The notes beneath the pieces are model-generated. The model ran no database searches. It saw only the letters and a list, made by a program, of their open reading frames with translations, and had not been told where the DNA came from. The translations under genes and the position numbers were made by a program. 8,664 bases of DNA. It comes from Thermoleophilia bacterium (GTDB taxonomy: Bacteria; Actinomycetota; Thermoleophilia; Gaiellales; Gaiellaceae). Where the stretch lies: positions 1 through 8,664 of the forward strand of contig JABFWJ010000157.1 in assembly GCA_013362295.1 (NCBI GenBank). Reading direction: 5' to 3'. Of this stretch, positions 1 to 5,954 are shown piece after piece; the first letter of the stretch is position 1, and every line of letters starts with the position of its first letter.

Positions 1-579
1 CAGCGCCCGGTAGCCCGCTTCGGCCGCGTCCGGGATCAACGGGCCGACACCGTCGACCTCGATGCCGATCGCGGCGGCGAGCTCGCCGGCGGCGAGCAGC
101 GCGCCGAGATCCTGCCCCTCCTCCACCGGGACGACGTTCGGCGGAGGGACATACTCCGCGACGTGCTCGTCGCCCGACAGGACCCACGTCACCTGGTCGA
201 GGTCGACGCCGTGCTCGTCGGCGAGAACTCCTCGCGCCCAGACGCCGGTCGTGACCGTGTAGCCGCGGTTCACGCCGACGCGCCGGCCCTCGAGGTCCTT
301 CGGCTCGACGCCGGCCTGCGCGAGGATCGCGCCGTGGTGGAAACCGCGCACGAGGAAGACCGGCAGCGCGGTGAACCGCACGCCGTGCTCCTTCGCGCAG
401 AGATACGTCGTGATCGCCATTTCGCAGACGTCGTACTCGAGCCCGCGCACCATGCGCCGGAATGCGCGGATGAGCGGGTCGACCTCCTCGAACCCGAACG
501 TGAATCCCTCGGGCGTGACCGTGCCGTCCTTGAGGGCGGCGTTGTTGCCCTGCGTGCGGGTGACGGTCTTCAGGCGCAC
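1..579 (-). CDS. 4,5-dihydroxyphthalate decarboxylase-like protein (NMT1/PBP-like fold), C-terminus beyond window
   Basis: The minus strand from 579 reads open to the left edge, giving 193 residues of what should be a protein of roughly 320. Landmarks are MRLKTVTRTQGNN at 1-13, FRRMVRGLEYDVCEMAITTY at 40-59, LPVFLVRGFHHG at 72-83, and GRRVGVNRGYTVTTGVWARG at 98-117. This pattern is familiar from proteins annotated as 4,5-dihydroxyphthalate decarboxylase, or as NMT1-like ABC substrate-binding proteins. Members of the family with known activity decarboxylate 4,5-dihydroxyphthalate to protocatechuate. No signal peptide is visible, so a cytoplasmic enzyme is more likely than a transport protein. 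An in-frame TAG lies just upstream on the minus strand, and GTG at 579 is the first plausible start. It has no Shine-Dalgarno sequence, but a TANNNT box six bases upstream suggests a leaderless start. The gene is divergent from the catabolic operon, whose contents fit aromatic-acid breakdown. The exact substrate is inferred. Confidence 0.75.
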   Translation of the reverse strand, partial: MRLKTVTRTQGNNAALKDGTVTPEGFTFGFEEVDPLIRAFRRMVRGLEYDVCEMAITTYLCAKEHGVRFTALPVFLVRGFHHGAILAQAGVEPKDLEGRRVGVNRGYTVTTGVWARGVLADEHGVDLDQVTWVLSGDEHVAEYVPPPNVVPVEEGQDLGALLAAGELAAAIGIEVDGVGPLIPDAAEAGYRAL

Positions 580-585
580 GCCGAG

Positions 586-591
586 ACCATA
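586..591 (-). promoter_or_regulatory. Putative -10 box (TATGGT) for a leaderless start at 579
   Basis: On the minus strand TATGGT fits the actinobacterial TANNNT -10 pattern and ends six bases before the GTG at 579. Transcription would then begin at or beside the start codon. No convincing -35 is seen. The absence of a Shine-Dalgarno sequence supports a leaderless reading, but the short motif could occur by chance. Confidence 0.35.
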
Positions 592-621
592 GAGGATTGG
601 CTAGTCCTTCAGACCTTCGGA

Positions 622-627
622 TACGCT
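622..627 (+). promoter_or_regulatory. Putative -10 box (TACGCT) for a leaderless start at 635
   Basis: TACGCT matches TANNNT and ends seven bases before the ATG at 635, the spacing expected when transcription starts on the A of the start codon. A weak -35-like TTGGCT lies at 597-602. No Shine-Dalgarno sequence precedes 635. This would be the main promoter of the seven-gene operon, back to back with the one serving the minus-strand gene. Confidence 0.35.
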
Positions 628-634
628 GCCCGGG

Positions 635-1747
635 ATGTCTGACCAGGTCCTGGCGGCCGTGAGGACCGCCCCGAGCACGACCGAGCTGCGCGAGTTCGAC
701 GTGCCGGCGATCCCCGCGGACGGGGCCCTGCTCAAGGTCGAGGTCGCCGGAATCTGCGGCACCGACGTCAAGATGTACGCGAAGCCCGTGATCGAGCAGC
801 CCGTGATCATGGGCCACGAGAACGTCGGCACGATCGTCGAGGCGGGACCGCAGTTCGTGGAGCGGCAGGGGCTCGGTGTCGGCGACCGCGTGTTCGTCGA
901 GCACTACGTCGCGTGCTACCGCTGTGCGTGGTGCCGTATCGGCGAGTACCGCCACTGCGAGCTCACCGACTGGCGCACCAACCCGGACGCCCGGCGCTAC
1001 GGCTATACGACGTGCGAGAACCCCTACCACCTCTGGGGCGGCTTCGCGCAGTACATGTACCTGCCGTGGAACGCCGTCATCCACGCGGTGCCGGACAACG
1101 TGACCGACGACGAGGCCGGGATCATCACGCCGCTCTCGAACGGCATCCAGTGGGCACTCGTCGATGCCGGCGTCGGCTTCATGTCGACCGTCCTGGTCCA
1201 GGGGCCCGGTCAGCAAGGGCTGTCCCAGGTCGTCGCGTGCAAGCAGGCGGGCGCCTCGCTGATCATCGTCACCGGCACGACCCGCGACGCCGCCCGGCTC
1301 GAGCTCGCGCGGGCGCTCGGCGCGGATCACGTGATCGACGTGCAGCAGGAGGACGCACTCGAGGCTGTGCTGGAGCTGACCGGCGGCCGCGGCGTCGACG
1401 TCGTGCTCGACTGCACCGCCGGCGCGGGGACGACGCCGATCCTCCTCGGCATCGACGCGCTCCGACGCCGCGAGGGGACGATGGTCGTGCAGGGCGAGCT
1501 TGCCGCCTTCCCCGACTTCCCGATCAAGAAGCTCACGGAGAAGGCGATCACGATCAAGAGCGCGCGCGGTCACAGCTTCCGCTCGGTCGAGCTCGCGATC
1601 GAGCAGCTCGCCTCGAAGCGGTTCCCGCTCGAACGGCTGACGACGCACACGTTCGGCCTGGCGGACGTGCACAGCGCGATCAAGGCCGTCGGCGGTGAGG
1701 TCGGCGACGGCGTCATCCACGTCTCGCTGCTCCCGTGGCAGGAGTAG
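635..1747 (+). CDS. Zinc-dependent medium-chain alcohol dehydrogenase
   Basis: A 370-residue medium-chain dehydrogenase/reductase, full length for the family. The N-terminal GroES-like catalytic domain carries the catalytic-zinc residues C41 (in GICGTD), H61 and E62 (GHE). The structural-zinc lobe is intact at C94, C97, C100 and C108, with the usual 2-2-7 spacing. The Rossmann domain starts near 187 with VLVQGPGQQG. Where NAD-dependent members have an acidic residue at the end of the second strand (about 214) there is G, followed by TTR, so NADP(H) is possible. At the position of the conserved acidic residue in sorbitol dehydrogenase (EPLS) this protein has T165 (TPLSNG). It probably oxidises an alcohol or reduces an aldehyde or ketone in the pathway, but the substrate cannot be read from sequence. 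It is the first gene of the operon, and its end overlaps the next gene by 13 bases. Confidence 0.92.
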   Translation: MSDQVLAAVRTAPSTTELREFDVPAIPADGALLKVEVAGICGTDVKMYAKPVIEQPVIMGHENVGTIVEAGPQFVERQGLGVGDRVFVEHYVACYRCAWCRIGEYRHCELTDWRTNPDARRYGYTTCENPYHLWGGFAQYMYLPWNAVIHAVPDNVTDDEAGIITPLSNGIQWALVDAGVGFMSTVLVQGPGQQGLSQVVACKQAGASLIIVTGTTRDAARLELARALGADHVIDVQQEDALEAVLELTGGRGVDVVLDCTAGAGTTPILLGIDALRRREGTMVVQGELAAFPDFPIKKLTEKAITIKSARGHSFRSVELAIEQLASKRFPLERLTTHTFGLADVHSAIKAVGGEVGDGVIHVSLLPWQE

Positions 1748-2424
1748 TCGTCCGGAACATCCGGCGCGCCGACGCCCTGGTCGTCGATGCGTTCACGCAG
1801 TACGGCGTCGCGACAGTGCACGAAGCGCAGGGGCGGACCGGATTGCTCGCGGCGTACATCACGCCGGTCTACGCGGGCCCGCAGGTCGCGGGGAGCGCCG
1901 TCACCGTCAGCGTCCCGCCCGCCGACAACTGGATGATCCACGTCGCGGTCGAGCAGTGCGAGCCCGGTGACGTGCTCGTCGTCGCGCCGACGTCGCCTTC
2001 CGAGGCCGGCTACTTCGGCGAGCTGCTCGCGACCGCGCTGCAGGCCCGCGGGGTGCGCGGCCTCGTCGTCGATGCGGGCTGCCGCGACGTTGACGAGCTC
2101 GAGCGCATGCGCTTCCCGGTCTGGTCGAAATGCGTGTCGGCGTTCGGCACGGTCAAGGAGACGCTCGGCGACGTCAACGTGACGATCGTGTGCGCCGGGC
2201 AGCGGGTCGAGCCCGGCGACGTCGTCGTCGCCGACGGGGACGGCGTCGTCGTCGTTCCGCGCGCGGACGCGGCGAAGGTGCTCGACGCGTGCCGCGCCCG
2301 CGAGGAGAAGGAGGCCGTGTCGCGGGAGCGCTACCGGGCCGGCGAGCTCAGCCTCGACGTGCAGGGCATGCGCGACGAGCTCGCGCGCAAGGGCCTCACG
2401 TACGTCGACCAGGCCGACGCATGA
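1735..2424 (+). CDS. ligK: 4-carboxy-4-hydroxy-2-oxoadipate aldolase / oxaloacetate decarboxylase
   Basis: A 229-residue RraA-fold class II pyruvate aldolase. LigK-type enzymes (also called ProA or GalC) split 4-carboxy-4-hydroxy-2-oxoadipate into pyruvate and oxaloacetate, and can decarboxylate oxaloacetate to pyruvate. This is the last step of protocatechuate 4,5-cleavage and of gallate breakdown. Recognisable blocks are PPADNWMIHVAVEQCEPGDV at 61-80, VVAPTSPS at 82-89, GELLATALQARGVRGLVVDA at 95-114, FPVWSKCVSAFGTVKETLG at 127-145 and VVADGDGVVVVPR at 164-176. G95-E-L-L and D113-A-G-C-R-D118 form the pyruvate and divalent-metal site, with R117 and D118 the expected key residues. The start is GTG at 1735, which overlaps the dehydrogenase end and gives the family-typical MxGVVVRNI N-terminus. 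No ribosome site is visible, so translational coupling is likely. The TGA overlaps the ligJ start as ATGA. Confidence 0.94.
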   Translation: MAGVVVRNIRRADALVVDAFTQYGVATVHEAQGRTGLLAAYITPVYAGPQVAGSAVTVSVPPADNWMIHVAVEQCEPGDVLVVAPTSPSEAGYFGELLATALQARGVRGLVVDAGCRDVDELERMRFPVWSKCVSAFGTVKETLGDVNVTIVCAGQRVEPGDVVVADGDGVVVVPRADAAKVLDACRAREEKEAVSRERYRAGELSLDVQGMRDELARKGLTYVDQADA

Positions 2425-3446
2425 TCATCGACTGCCACGGTCACTACACGACCGTGCCGCACGCGCACAAGGCGTTCCGCGAGGCGCAGCTCGCGCGGCT
2501 CGCCGATGCGAGCCTGCCCGAGCCCGCGCCCGCGAAGATCGGCGACGACGAGATCCGCGCGAGCATCGAGGACAACCAGCTCAGGCTGATGCACGAGCGC
2601 GGCGGCGACCTGACGATCCTCTCCCCGCAGGCCTCCGCGATGGAGCATCACGTGCCCGACCCCGCGACCGCCCGCGCCTGGGCGCGCGCGTGCAACGACC
2701 TCGTGCACCGCGTGGTCGGGCTGTTCCCGGAGCACTTCGCCGGCGCCTGCCAGCTCCCGCAGACACCGGGCGGCTCCCTCGGCGACTCGATTGCGGAGCT
2801 TCGGCGCTGCGTGGAGCAGCTGGGATTCGTCGGCTGCAACCTCAACCCGGACCCGTCCGGCGGCCACTGGACGTCGAAGCCGTTGACGGACGAGTACTGG
2901 TACCCGCTCTACGAGGTGCTGGTCGAGCTCGACGTGCCGGCGATGATCCACGTCTCCGCGTCGTGCAACCCGAACTTCCACGCACTCGGCGCGCACTACC
3001 TGAACGCCGACACGAGCGCGTTCATGCAATTGATCGAGGGCGACCTGTTCGCCGACTTCCCGACGCTGCGGTTCGTGATCCCGCACGGCGGCGGCGCGGT
3101 CCCGTACCACTGGGGCCGCTACCGCGGTCTCGCGGACCGCCTCGGGCGCCCGCCGCTCGACGGCCACGTGATGCGGAACGTTTTCTTCGACACCTGTGTC
3201 TACCACCACGCGGGCGTCGGGCTGCTATGCGACGTGATCGACGTCGACAACATCCTCTTCGCGTCCGAGATGCTCGGTGCGGTGCGTGGGATCGACCCCG
3301 AGACCGGCTTCCACTGGGACGACACGAAGCGGTACGTGGACGCGCTCGACCTGCCGGAGGAGGACGCCCGCAAGGTGTTCGAGCTGAACGCCCGTCGGGT
3401 CTATCCTCGGCTGGATGCCCGGCTGACCGCCGCCGGAATGGTATAA
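2421..3446 (+). CDS. ligJ: 4-oxalomesaconate hydratase (amidohydrolase fold)
   Basis: A 341-residue amidohydrolase-2 family protein that closely resembles LigJ along its length. LigJ adds water to 4-oxalomesaconate to give 4-carboxy-4-hydroxy-2-oxoadipate, the substrate of the LigK encoded just upstream. Metal-site residues are visible: H6 and H8 in MIIDCHGHYT, H177 in MIHVS, H222 in IPHGGGAVPYHWGR (220-233) and E283 in FASEM. Other family blocks are NQLRLMHERGGDLTILSP (52-69), NLNPDPSGGHWTSKPLT (140-156) and AHYLNADTSAFMQ (191-203). Most amidohydrolases hydrolyse or decarboxylate, but LigJ is a zinc hydratase within that fold. The start is the ATG of ATGA, overlapping the ligK stop by four bases. 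The stop lies inside a TGGTATAA element that may be the promoter of the next gene. Confidence 0.95.
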   Translation: MIIDCHGHYTTVPHAHKAFREAQLARLADASLPEPAPAKIGDDEIRASIEDNQLRLMHERGGDLTILSPQASAMEHHVPDPATARAWARACNDLVHRVVGLFPEHFAGACQLPQTPGGSLGDSIAELRRCVEQLGFVGCNLNPDPSGGHWTSKPLTDEYWYPLYEVLVELDVPAMIHVSASCNPNFHALGAHYLNADTSAFMQLIEGDLFADFPTLRFVIPHGGGAVPYHWGRYRGLADRLGRPPLDGHVMRNVFFDTCVYHHAGVGLLCDVIDVDNILFASEMLGAVRGIDPETGFHWDDTKRYVDALDLPEEDARKVFELNARRVYPRLDARLTAAGMV

Positions 3447-3456
3447 CCTTTCTGCC
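3440..3456 (+). promoter_or_regulatory. Extended -10 promoter / candidate operator, copy 1 (GGTATAACCTTTCTGCC)
   Basis: TG-G-TATAAC (3439-3447) is a near-consensus extended -10 element and an AT-rich island in GC-rich DNA. It overlaps the ligJ stop codon. A transcript starting about seven bases downstream would have a leader of only about ten bases before the ATG at 3464, which has no Shine-Dalgarno sequence. The 17-bp block is an imperfect palindrome (GG.A.AA...TT.T.CC) and resembles a second copy at 7282-7298, with the flanking AATGGTATAA identical. It may be a promoter, a regulator site or both. Confidence 0.5.
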
Positions 3457-3463
3457 TTTAGCG

Positions 3464-4750
3464 ATGCTCAAGACCGAGATCAACGAGCTGCTCACCCACA
3501 CCGGCCCGGGCACGCCGATGGGCGAGCTCTTCCGCCGTTACTGGATCCCCGCCCTCCACGCGGAGGAGCTGCCCGAGAACGACTGCCCGCCCGTGCGGGT
3601 GAAGATCCTGTCGGAGCGCCTGATCGCCTTCCGGGACAGCGAGGGCAAGTACGGGCTGATCGACGAGTTCTGCGCCCACCGCGGCGTGTCGCTGTGGTTC
3701 GGCCGCGTGGAGGAGCGCGGCATCCGCTGTGCCTACCACGGGTGGAAGTACGACGTCACCGGCCAGTGTCTCGAGGTCCCGTCGGAGCCCGAGAACAGCA
3801 ACTTCTGCTCGAAGGTCCGCCTGACGGCGTACCCGCTCGTCAAGGTCGGCGACATCCTCTGGACCTATATGGGGGATCGCGAGCAGCAGCCGGGCCTGCC
3901 CGAGTTCGAGTTCGCGCAGGTGCCCGCCGAGCAGACGTACACGTCGAAGCGCTGGCAGGAGAGCAACTGGCTGCAGGCACTCGAGGGCGGAATCGACTCG
4001 AGCCACGTCTCCTGGCTCCACTCGGGCGGCCTGAAGAGCGATCCGCTCTTCAAGGGGACAAAGGGCAACGAGTACAACCTCAACGACCTGAGGCCGTTCT
4101 TCGAGGTTGCGGAGGCCGACGGCGGCCTGTTCGTCGGCGCGCGGCGCAACGCCGAGAACGGGAACTACTACTGGCGGATCACGCCGTACGTCATGCCGAG
4201 CTTCACACTCGTCCCCCCGCGCGGCGACCATCCCGTCCACGGCCACTTCTGGGTCCCGATCGACGACGAGAACACGTGGGTCTACACATTCGACTACCAC
4301 CCGACGCGCTCGCTGACGCCCGAGGAGCGGCAGGCGATGATCGAGGGACACGGCGTGCACAGCCGGAACATCCCGGGCACCTACCGGCCGATGGAGAACA
4401 AAGACGTCGACTATCTGATCGACCGCGAGGCGCAGAAACGCGGCGAGACGTTCTCCGGCGTGCGCGGCATCGCGCAGCAGGACGCGTCGCTGCAGGAGAG
4501 CATGGGCCCGATCGTCGACCGGACGAAGGAACGGCTGGTCTCCTCGGACACCGGGATCATCAAGGCGCGCCAGAAGCTCCGGAAGGCCGTCGAAGCACTC
4601 CGCGACGAGGGCGTGATGCCGCCCGGCGTCGACCCGGCCCACCATCGCGTCCGCTCTGCGGCGATCGTGCTGCCGCAGGAGCAGTCGTTCATCGAGGCGT
4701 GCCGCGACGACCTGAGAGCCCGTCCCGGCGTCGCGCACACGTCGGTGTGA
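3464..4750 (+). CDS. Rieske ring-hydroxylating oxygenase alpha subunit, phthalate 4,5-dioxygenase type
   Basis: A 428-residue Rieske non-heme iron oxygenase, close to the usual size of phthalate 4,5-dioxygenase oxygenase components. The N-terminal Rieske domain binds the [2Fe-2S] cluster through C70, H72, C89 and H92 (CAHRG, 16 residues between H72 and C89, CAYHGWKYD). The C-terminal catalytic domain has NWLQALEGGIDSSHVSWLHS (168-187), in which H181 and H186 are the expected mononuclear-iron ligands and D178 the electron-bridge residue. The GIAQQDASLQESMGPIVDR segment (335-353) probably supplies the carboxylate ligand (D340). It should hydroxylate or demethylate an aromatic carboxylate using electrons from a separate reductase, which is absent from this window. 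The chosen start is ATG at 3464, 17 bases after ligJ and giving the family N-terminus MLKTEINELLTHTGPGTPMG. The stop TGA overlaps the next start as GTGA. Confidence 0.94.
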   Translation: MLKTEINELLTHTGPGTPMGELFRRYWIPALHAEELPENDCPPVRVKILSERLIAFRDSEGKYGLIDEFCAHRGVSLWFGRVEERGIRCAYHGWKYDVTGQCLEVPSEPENSNFCSKVRLTAYPLVKVGDILWTYMGDREQQPGLPEFEFAQVPAEQTYTSKRWQESNWLQALEGGIDSSHVSWLHSGGLKSDPLFKGTKGNEYNLNDLRPFFEVAEADGGLFVGARRNAENGNYYWRITPYVMPSFTLVPPRGDHPVHGHFWVPIDDENTWVYTFDYHPTRSLTPEERQAMIEGHGVHSRNIPGTYRPMENKDVDYLIDREAQKRGETFSGVRGIAQQDASLQESMGPIVDRTKERLVSSDTGIIKARQKLRKAVEALRDEGVMPPGVDPAHHRVRSAAIVLPQEQSFIEACRDDLRARPGVAHTSV

Positions 4751-5205
4751 CGACGCCGCAGCGTCCGATCCTGCTCAACAGCTGCGCGCGTGCGGCGACG
4801 GCGGAGGAGGCGCGGTTCAGGATCGACCGGCCGATCGGCGGTCGCGCGGCGCTCGTGCTCGCCCTCGACGACGAGGCGGCGGACGTCGTCGACCGCGTGG
4901 CGGAGAAGCCCTGGCGCGGCGCCCGCTTCTTTCACGCCGGCGACGTGCCGTTCTCGCAGCTCGAGGCCGAGCTCGCAGACGCCGACGTCGCGATCATGAT
5001 CGCCACCGCGGATGCGGACGGCGAGGTCGCAGCGGCACTCGCCAGGGCCTGCGCCGAACGCGGGATCATGACCGCCGGTCTGATCCTCGGCGAGCAGCTC
5101 GAGGTCGCCGGAGCCGTCTCGGCGCTCCGGCCGTACGCGCGCAACCTGATGGTCACCTCCGACGAGGACGACGTCGCAGAGGTGCTGACCGCGCTCAGGG
5201 CTTGA
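4747..5205 (+). CDS. Uncharacterised 152-residue protein of the aromatic-acid operon
   Basis: I do not recognise this family. The frame reads from GTG at 4747, overlapping the oxygenase stop by four bases, to TGA at 5203-5205, which overlaps the next start (TTGA). Both junctions and the codon usage support a real gene. The predicted protein is soluble and acidic. It seems to alternate strands and helices: GRAALVLAL (32-40), a helix at 42-53, GARFFHAG (58-65), ADVAIMIATA (79-88), the helix EVAAALARACAERG (93-106), IMTAGLILG (107-115), and NLMVTSDEDDVAEVLTALRA at the C-terminus (133-152). This looks like a small Rossmann-like alpha/beta domain, but no glycine-rich nucleotide loop is clear. There is no signal peptide, membrane segment or metal-binding cysteine cluster. 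Its place between an oxygenase and a PanB-like enzyme suggests an accessory or regulatory role in the same pathway, which is inference only. Confidence 0.8.
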   Translation: MTTPQRPILLNSCARAATAEEARFRIDRPIGGRAALVLALDDEAADVVDRVAEKPWRGARFFHAGDVPFSQLEAELADADVAIMIATADADGEVAAALARACAERGIMTAGLILGEQLEVAGAVSALRPYARNLMVTSDEDDVAEVLTALRA

Positions 5206-5954
5206 CGCTCCAGGAGCTGCAGGCGTCGAAGCGCGACGGACGGAAGATCGTCGCCGTCGTCGCGTGGGACTTCCAGACCGCGAGGATCCTCGAGCGCGCG
5301 GGCGTCGACCTCGTCTCGGTCGGGGACAGCGTCGGCGTCAACCTCTGGGGGCGCGAGGACCCGCTGGACGTGACGATGGGCGAGATGGTGCTCGTCTGCC
5401 GCGCGGTGCGGCGCGGCGTCACCCGAGCCCTCGTCAGCTGCGATTTTCCGTACGGGCCCCTGCAGGACGGGCCGGAGAGCGCGCTTCGTGCCGCGCGGCG
5501 CCTCGTCGACGAGGGCGGCGCGGACATCGTCAAGCTCGACGGCGCGGCCGCCCACCTCGATGCGGTCGCGGCCGTCGCCGCCGCCGGCATCCCGGTGTTC
5601 GCGCAGTTCGGCGCGACGCCGCAGAGCGGCGAACGGTCGGAGACCCCGGACGCGCTCGTTGCGCAGGCAAAGGCGTTGGAGGAAGTCGGTGCGTCGCTGC
5701 TCGACTTCACCCACTCAGGCCCGGTCGCGGGGCCGCAGGTCGTCGCTGCGGTCTCGATCCCGGTGCTCGGGGGGCTCGGCGGCGGTCCGTGGCTCGACGG
5801 GCGTGTGCGGATGATCCATCGGGCGACCGGGTACGACATCCGCGCGCTCGACACGCCGCCCGACGCGTATGCGAACGTGGCACGGATGACGTTCGACGCC
5901 GTCTCGGCCTACGCGGACGACGTCCGGGCCGGGCGACAGATCAAGGGCGCCTGA
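5202..5954 (+). CDS. Divergent ketopantoate hydroxymethyltransferase (PanB)-like protein
   Basis: A 250-residue TIM-barrel protein of the PanB branch of the PEP mutase/isocitrate lyase superfamily, slightly shorter than usual PanB (about 265-280). Metal-site motifs are kept: VSVGDSVG (38-45, D42) and the aspartate at 81 in SCDFPYG. Other PanB positions differ. The KIEGG block is KLDGA (K111, D113), the HxGLTPQS histidine is Q135 (QFGATPQS), and the glutamate near 168 is D168 (SLLDFTHSG). The C-terminal GxGxGxxxDGQ motif is GLGGGPWLDGR. True PanB transfers a hydroxymethyl group from methylene-tetrahydrofolate to 2-oxoisovalerate for pantothenate synthesis. The altered residues and the catabolic operon argue for another reaction on a 2-oxo acid, such as C-C bond cleavage or decarboxylation. 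TTG at 5202 is the start, overlapping the previous stop by four bases; the stop overlaps the next ATG by one base. Confidence 0.87.
   Translation: MTLQELQASKRDGRKIVAVVAWDFQTARILERAGVDLVSVGDSVGVNLWGREDPLDVTMGEMVLVCRAVRRGVTRALVSCDFPYGPLQDGPESALRAARRLVDEGGADIVKLDGAAAHLDAVAAVAAAGIPVFAQFGATPQSGERSETPDALVAQAKALEEVGASLLDFTHSGPVAGPQVVAAVSIPVLGGLGGGPWLDGRVRMIHRATGYDIRALDTPPDAYANVARMTFDAVSAYADDVRAGRQIKGA

Noticed and set aside
163..642. Open plus-strand frame of about 159 codons opposite the decarboxylase-like gene
   Set aside because: Its product is Arg/Asp/Glu-rich without family features, while the minus strand gives a recognisable conserved protein over the same bases.
2331..3209. Long minus-strand frame (292 codons) across ligJ
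   Set aside because: It mirrors the codon bias of ligJ in GC-rich DNA; the plus strand encodes a complete LigJ with all metal ligands.
3458..4738. Minus-strand frame of 426 codons opposite the Rieske gene
   Set aside because: Composition is typical of an antisense shadow (Val/Arg/Asp-rich) and it coincides almost exactly with the oxygenase coding region.
4972..5130. Faint resemblance of the unknown protein's ADVAIMIATADADGEVAAAL region to FtsZ/tubulin-type GTPase loops
   Set aside because: The glycine-rich GTP-binding signature is absent and the protein is far too short; the similarity is only of alternating strand and helix.
5202..5954. Reading the PanB-like gene as a pantothenate biosynthesis gene
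   Set aside because: No panC, panD or panE is adjacent, catalytic positions are altered, and the gene is embedded in an aromatic-degradation operon.
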